Origin: JBAPRR01 sp049281195
Lineage (GTDB): Bacteria; Actinomycetota; Acidimicrobiia; Acidimicrobiales; CAVXTF01
Reading direction: 5' to 3'
DNA: 10,166 nt
NCBI GenBank assembly: GCA_049281195.1
Contig: JBAPRR010000287.1
Coordinates: forward strand, 1 to 10,166
The notes below the pieces were generated by a model. The model did not search any database and was not told the DNA's origin. It worked only from the letters and a program-made list of their open reading frames with translations. Below, one piece after another: positions 7,248 to 10,166 of the stretch. Both the position numbers and the translations under genes were made by a program. Numbering within the stretch: the stretch's first letter is position 1; every line of letters begins with the position of its first letter.

Positions 7248-7290
7248 GCATCTGATTAGGTCCGATATGGACCCGTTGTGGTTGGAGGTC
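7238..7290 (+). promoter_or_regulatory. Candidate expression platform: anti-SD strand and SD of crcB1
   Basis: GGAGGUC (7284-7290) contains a strong SD core. It can pair with GACCCCU (7238-7244), the 3' pseudoknot strand of the fluoride aptamer, with one A/C mismatch and one G-U pair. Pseudoknot and SD sequestration therefore compete for the same bases. A separate small hairpin GGUCC-GAUAU-GGACC (7259-7273) sits between them. No U-run is present, so control at translation initiation is more likely than termination. Confidence 0.45.
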
Positions 7291-7826
7291 ATTCAATTTC
7301 TGAAGCTGACGCCGAGTCCGCCCCGGCACATCCACCCCTGATCGGCACCCGTGGCCGTCCTCTGCGCCTTCACCTGCAACCGCTGGCGATTGCTCTCGTG
7401 ATGGTCGGTGGCGCGCTTGGCGCCGCGGCGCGTGAAGCGATCGAACAGGCTTGGCGCAGCGGGACCACGGGCTTTCCTGCTGCGACGTTCGCCATCAATC
7501 TTTCCGGCTCATTTCTTCTGGGCGTTCTGTTGGAAGTCTTGGTTCGCGCTGGAAGCGATTCCGGATGGCGTCGTCGTGCGCGGCTCCTCGGGGGCACGGG
7601 ATTCTGCGGGGGGTTCACTACCTACAGCACGTTCGCATTGGAATCGGTGCAGCTCGGTCGGCACGGCGCAGTGGGGACGGGCTTTCTTTACGTAATCCTG
7701 TCGATCGTGGGAGGGCTGGCGGTTGCAACCTTTGGCATCGTCGCGGCCTCCTGGCGCTCGCGATCGAGACCCGGCGATGGACTGCCGGTCGATCCCGATG
7801 TCGACGAGATCGGCGAAACCTCATGA
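7278..7826 (+). CDS. crcB: CrcB/Fluc fluoride channel, first subunit
   Basis: Small membrane protein that exports fluoride passively; 182 residues from the GTG, longer than the usual 120-130. Fluc landmarks are GGALGAAAREA in the first helix (44-54), INLSGSF with pore Asn74, and the signature GFCGGFTTYSTF (108-119), where Tyr116 replaces the usual Phe. Four hydrophobic helices fall near 34-52, 70-90, 102-122 and 133-157. About 33 extra N-terminal and 22 hydrophilic C-terminal residues are additions to the family core. Start is unclear: GTG at 7278 has no good SD, while GGAGG (7284-7288) is 7 nt before an in-frame ATT at 7296. Preceded by a fluoride riboswitch and overlapping the second crcB by ATGA. 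Confidence 0.92.
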   Translation: MVGGHSISEADAESAPAHPPLIGTRGRPLRLHLQPLAIALVMVGGALGAAAREAIEQAWRSGTTGFPAATFAINLSGSFLLGVLLEVLVRAGSDSGWRRRARLLGGTGFCGGFTTYSTFALESVQLGRHGAVGTGFLYVILSIVGGLAVATFGIVAASWRSRSRPGDGLPVDPDVDEIGETS

Positions 7827-8197
7827 ATGCCGCAGACATTCTCTGGGTCGGTCTCGCCGGCAGCACTGGAGCGGCGGCCCGATTCATAGCTGATGGGTCT
7901 GTCCGCAGCAGATTCGACCTCCGCCTTCCGGCGGGGACGATGGCCATCAACCTTGTAGGTTCGCTTCTCCTCGGAGTGTTGACCGGACTCGTGCTCTACC
8001 ACCACGCATCCTCCACTCTCGTATTGGTTGCGGGCACCGGATTTTGCGGAGGCTTCACGACCTTCTCAACGGCGACATTCGAGACCGTCCGCCTGATACA
8101 GCAGGGTAACCATCGCATGGCTGCGATCAATTGCGGGATGACGGTGATCGGAGCCATCGCTGCGGCAGCGCTAGGCCTCGCCCTCGCCTATTTGTAA
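7823..8197 (+). CDS. crcB: CrcB/Fluc fluoride channel, second subunit
   Basis: Fluoride exporter subunit of 124 residues, normal length. Visible are GSTGAAARF in helix one (13-21), INLVGSLLLG with pore Asn43, and GFCGGFTTFSTATF (73-86), with the standard Phe where the first copy has Tyr. Four membrane helices near 5-22, 39-59, 65-85 and 100-123. The ATG at 7823 overlaps the first copy's TGA (ATGA). This frame is open further upstream on the plus strand, but that part only shadows crcB1 in another frame. Fluc proteins act as antiparallel dimers; tandem unequal pairs like this are generally taken to form a heterodimer of fixed opposite topology, and both should be under the upstream riboswitch. 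Confidence 0.95.
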   Translation: MNAADILWVGLAGSTGAAARFIADGSVRSRFDLRLPAGTMAINLVGSLLLGVLTGLVLYHHASSTLVLVAGTGFCGGFTTFSTATFETVRLIQQGNHRMAAINCGMTVIGAIAAAALGLALAYL

Positions 8198-8243
8198 GCG
8201 AACTTGTCGATATTTAGGTGTCCGAAATGCGCCAGCAACACGG

Positions 8244-8750
8244 ATGCCGGAGCGTGACACTGTCAGCATGACACCTACTCATCCCCCGATTTTTCGGATC
8301 CTCGCCATATCTCCCGAAGAGATCGAAAAGGTCCGTAAAGACCACCGTGATGTCTCAGATCGTCCGGCAGTGCAGTTGCGAGCCAACGGTGGGGAACCGT
8401 TGCGGTGCTGCCTTCGAAACGCCACGTCCGGCGACGAGATCCTGCTCTTCGGTTACGAGCCACGCCTTCCGGCGGCCAGTCCATACCGCGAGATCGGAGC
8501 CGTTTACGTCCATGCGAAGCCGTGCGCGGGTTGGGTGGACGAGTCCGTTTATCCGTCCGAGTGGCAGAGCCGACCTCAGGTTTTGAGGGCTTACGACTGT
8601 CGCGGATGGATTCACCCGTCGACCTCGGTACACGACGGTAGCGATCCCGAGGCCGCGATCTCCGCTGTTCTCGAAAATCCTGAAGTTGTCGAGGTGCACA
8701 GCCGCAACCTTGCCTACGGCTGTTTCATGTTCGTCGCGCGACGAGGCTAA
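8244..8750 (+). CDS. DUF1203-family protein of unknown function
   Basis: Soluble protein of 168 residues; no signal peptide or membrane segment. Family features are FRILAISPEEIEKVRKDHRD at the N-terminus, a central RCCLRNATSGDEILLFGYEP (CRxCL...GE..LL..Y pattern), PYREIGAVYVHAKPC in the middle, and a C-terminal VEVHSRNLAYGCFMFVARRG. This layout matches DUF1203, which has no established activity; the Cys/His residues might bind metal, but that is only a guess. Two starts are possible: ATG at 8244, or ATG at 8268 eight codons later; neither has a clear SD, and the conserved region begins just after the second. It follows the crcB pair by 46 nt on the same strand, so it may be read through from the fluoride unit, though no functional link is known. 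Confidence 0.82.
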   Translation: MPERDTVSMTPTHPPIFRILAISPEEIEKVRKDHRDVSDRPAVQLRANGGEPLRCCLRNATSGDEILLFGYEPRLPAASPYREIGAVYVHAKPCAGWVDESVYPSEWQSRPQVLRAYDCRGWIHPSTSVHDGSDPEAAISAVLENPEVVEVHSRNLAYGCFMFVARRG

Positions 8751-8801
8751 GTCCGAAACCGTACGGATTCGTTGCCTTAACGATTGATTCGTGGTTCGGA
8801 C
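8751..8801. repeat. Dyad-symmetric element after the DUF1203 gene
   Basis: Directly after the stop, CGAA-A-CCGTACGG-A-TTCG (8754-8771) is an 18-bp dyad broken only at one symmetric pair. GTCCGAAACC (8751-8760) is also complementary to GGTTCGGAC (8793-8801) with one bulged A, giving a 9-bp stem around a 32-nt loop. It could be a terminator of the DUF1203 transcript or an operator; there is no U-run. Confidence 0.5.
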
Positions 8802-8988
8802 CGGCGGCGGGAAGACGTCCGGGAATTACCGGCAATAGCCACTACGAACACCCATTGGCAGCCTCAAATGGTTGCCTGAACCGTCCAACGGATTAAATAT
8901 CTGGCTCGCGTTATTGTCTCGTGCAAAGATGGTTGTAAGGGGAGTAATACCACTCATCGGATCGTAAGAATGAACGGGGGCCACGGCC

Positions 8989-10014
8989 ATGTCAGCAAGG
9001 TCACCACGCAAAGGGCATCTAAAGTCATGGGTCTTTGCCGGGATCCTCACGGCGACAATGGTGCTAGCGGGTCTTGTGTTACTTCCCGCGGCATTGGCTG
9101 AGGCGGCACCGAATGGGCCTGCTACCTGGCAGTCGCTCGCACCAATTCCTCAAGCGACCTTCGGGGAAGCAGCGGGAACGCTAAGTAGCGGAAATATCAT
9201 CGTGGCCGGCGGGGTGGCGTGGAACGGTAGCTCGGTGGAGTGGCTTGACTCGGCTGAGATCTATGACCCCGGTTCGAATACTTGGACCCCCACAACCGAC
9301 ATGCCGTCTCCAACCGCGCTTGCGGGGTCCGCCGTAAGTAATGGCCTGTTCTACGTATTTGGCGGAGGCCAGGGATCCGAGACGAATGCCTTGCAGATTT
9401 ACAACCCCTCGAACGCCTCATGGACCGTCGGACCGTCGATGCCATTGTCTGTTCAATACGTTGCCGGTGCGACGCTGCCCAACGGAGACGTCATGGCAAT
9501 CGGCGGTGAGACATCTTCGGGCGATATATCAAACGTCGAAGCCTACGATCCGAGTTCTTCGAGTTGGTCCTCCCTGGCTCCTTTGCCCGTTGCATGCCAG
9601 TCGGTCGGAGCTGCCACCGGCCCTAACGGAGATGTGTATGTCGTCGGGGGCGCCTGCACGAAGCAAGGCGACAGCTGGTCAAAGCAATTGCTTCTCTACA
9701 ATCCGACGACGAATACCTGGACGGCGGGAGTCTCGATGTCGAAGGGCCGGGCCTGGCCGGCAGTTGCATTTGGGCCGAAGGGCAAGCTGTATGTGACGGG
9801 CGGATACCACGCCAAGGGCACTCTCAAGACCGTATCCATCTACCGCGCCTCCGATAGGACTTGGTCGAGCGGCCCTTCGCTTCCGTTCGCCGAGTACCAG
9901 CAGGCAGCGGTGGCTGACTCGTCAGGGGTCGTTGTCCTAGGCGGTTGCGGAGGTTCACTCGGAACCTCGACGTGTCCGTCGAACCAGGCCATCCTCCTCC
10001 CGCTTTCGCCCTAA
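8989..10014 (+). CDS. Secreted Kelch-repeat beta-propeller protein
   Basis: Protein of 341 residues with a Sec signal peptide: basic MSARSPRKGHLK, hydrophobic core about 13-33, cleavage probably after ALA (37) or AEA (39). The mature part has Kelch repeats every 45-52 residues, marked by Gly-Gly pairs at 74-75, 125-126, 172-173, 220-221, 271-272 and 318-319, each flanked by YDP/YNP and W (IYDPGSNTWT, IYNPSNASWT, AYDPSSSSW, LYNPTTNTWT). Six repeats predict a six-bladed propeller, usually a binding scaffold. No galactose-oxidase copper ligands can be identified and no other domain is present, so catalysis is not implied. The last repeat holds C320 and C329, possibly a disulfide. Start ATG has GGGGG 8 nt upstream. 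Codon use is more relaxed than in the other genes, with a TTA at 9079. Ligand unknown. Confidence 0.88.
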   Translation: MSARSPRKGHLKSWVFAGILTATMVLAGLVLLPAALAEAAPNGPATWQSLAPIPQATFGEAAGTLSSGNIIVAGGVAWNGSSVEWLDSAEIYDPGSNTWTPTTDMPSPTALAGSAVSNGLFYVFGGGQGSETNALQIYNPSNASWTVGPSMPLSVQYVAGATLPNGDVMAIGGETSSGDISNVEAYDPSSSSWSSLAPLPVACQSVGAATGPNGDVYVVGGACTKQGDSWSKQLLLYNPTTNTWTAGVSMSKGRAWPAVAFGPKGKLYVTGGYHAKGTLKTVSIYRASDRTWSSGPSLPFAEYQQAAVADSSGVVVLGGCGGSLGTSTCPSNQAILLPLSP

Positions 10015-10075
10015 AGCCCGAGGTCATCTCGACGCTGACATGCAGGCCTACGATGCGGTTTCATTGTGGCTACGT

Positions 10076-10083
10076 GGAGGTGA
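10076..10083 (+). promoter_or_regulatory. Strong ribosome binding site
   Basis: GGAGGTGA matches the anti-SD of 16S rRNA over eight bases. From the GGAGG core (10076-10080) there are 8 nt to the ATG at 10089. It is among the best SD sequences in the window and decides the start of the short ORF that follows. Confidence 0.65.
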
Positions 10084-10088
10084 CGACA

Positions 10089-10163
10089 ATGGGGTCCGAA
10101 GATCAGGAACACGAGTCGCGGGCTCGGGAGTTCGTTCGAGCTATCGAACATCCGGAGTACTAA
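10089..10163 (+). CDS. Putative 24-residue small protein or leader peptide
   Basis: ATG at 10089 opens a 24-codon frame (MGSEDQEHES ... EHPEY) ending in TAA at 10161-10163, three bases before the window edge. The peptide is highly charged (9 Asp/Glu, 4 Arg, 2 His), with no membrane segment. The only support is the strong, well-spaced SD. The frame is open further upstream (ATG at 10053), but those starts lack an SD. It could be a genuine microprotein, a leader peptide of a gene beyond the edge, or a sequence frameshifted near its end. I do not recognise it. Confidence 0.45.
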   Translation: MGSEDQEHESRAREFVRAIEHPEY

Positions 10164-10166
10164 AGA

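Noticed and set aside
8220..8758. GTCCGAAA at 8220-8227 and 8751-8758, flanking the DUF1203 gene
   Set aside because: Considered as insertion target duplication or attachment core, but 8 bp is short, no recombinase or terminal repeats are present, and chance is a sufficient explanation.
8905..8985. Possible c-di-GMP or other riboswitch before the Kelch gene
   Set aside because: GTGCAAAGATGG faintly recalls a GEMM core, but the second conserved half and stable stems are missing; only a 4-bp GAGT/ACTC hairpin is seen.
8826..9050. 74-codon minus-strand frame upstream of the Kelch gene
   Set aside because: It overlaps the signal-peptide codons of the Kelch gene and lacks family features; probably chance, though the spacer is not otherwise coding.

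Overview
The window is high-GC, densely coded DNA that looks actinobacterial (Actinomycetota, probably a soil or water lineage). The signs are frequent GTG/TTG starts, ATGA stop/start overlaps, a lipoprotein-anchored Opp/Dpp-type importer, a class I bacterial P450, and hairpins without a U-tract. I cannot name the genus. No RNA-coding gene, insertion sequence, CRISPR array or phage gene is visible.

Region 1 (1-5073, minus strand) is an oligopeptide/dipeptide-type ABC importer operon, read right to left. It holds an extracytoplasmic lipoprotein substrate-binding protein (5061-3160), an OppB/DppB-type permease with a TTG start (3100-2153), an OppC/DppC-type permease (2156-1164), and an OppD/DppD-type ATPase (1141 to beyond the left edge). 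The permeases overlap by 4 nt. The permease/ATPase junction contains a 26-bp-offset near-duplication that creates a nine-codon 'relay' ORF joined to both neighbours by ATGA overlaps.

Region 2 (5074-5427) is a 354-bp non-coding stretch between the importer operon and a divergent gene; it carries a 12-bp-period G-rich tandem repeat. Region 3 (5428-6678, plus) is a complete cytochrome P450, closed by a 13-bp perfect hairpin at 6759-6788. The hairpin also lies downstream of the convergent csbD-like gene (7005-6814, minus).

Region 4 (about 7199-8197, plus) is a fluoride-resistance unit. A fluoride (crcB-motif) riboswitch aptamer is followed by two tandem crcB/Fluc fluoride-channel genes joined by an ATGA overlap, probably the two halves of a heterodimeric channel. 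The 3' pseudoknot strand of the aptamer can instead pair with a GGAGGTC Shine-Dalgarno-like stretch at 7284-7290, which suggests a translational switch. That stretch lies downstream of the first GTG and 7 nt before an in-frame ATT, so the true crcB1 start is uncertain.

Region 5 (8244-10166, plus) holds a DUF1203-family gene, a 238-bp spacer with dyad symmetry, a secreted six-repeat Kelch-type beta-propeller protein with a rare TTA codon, and at the right edge a 24-codon ORF with a very good ribosome binding site.
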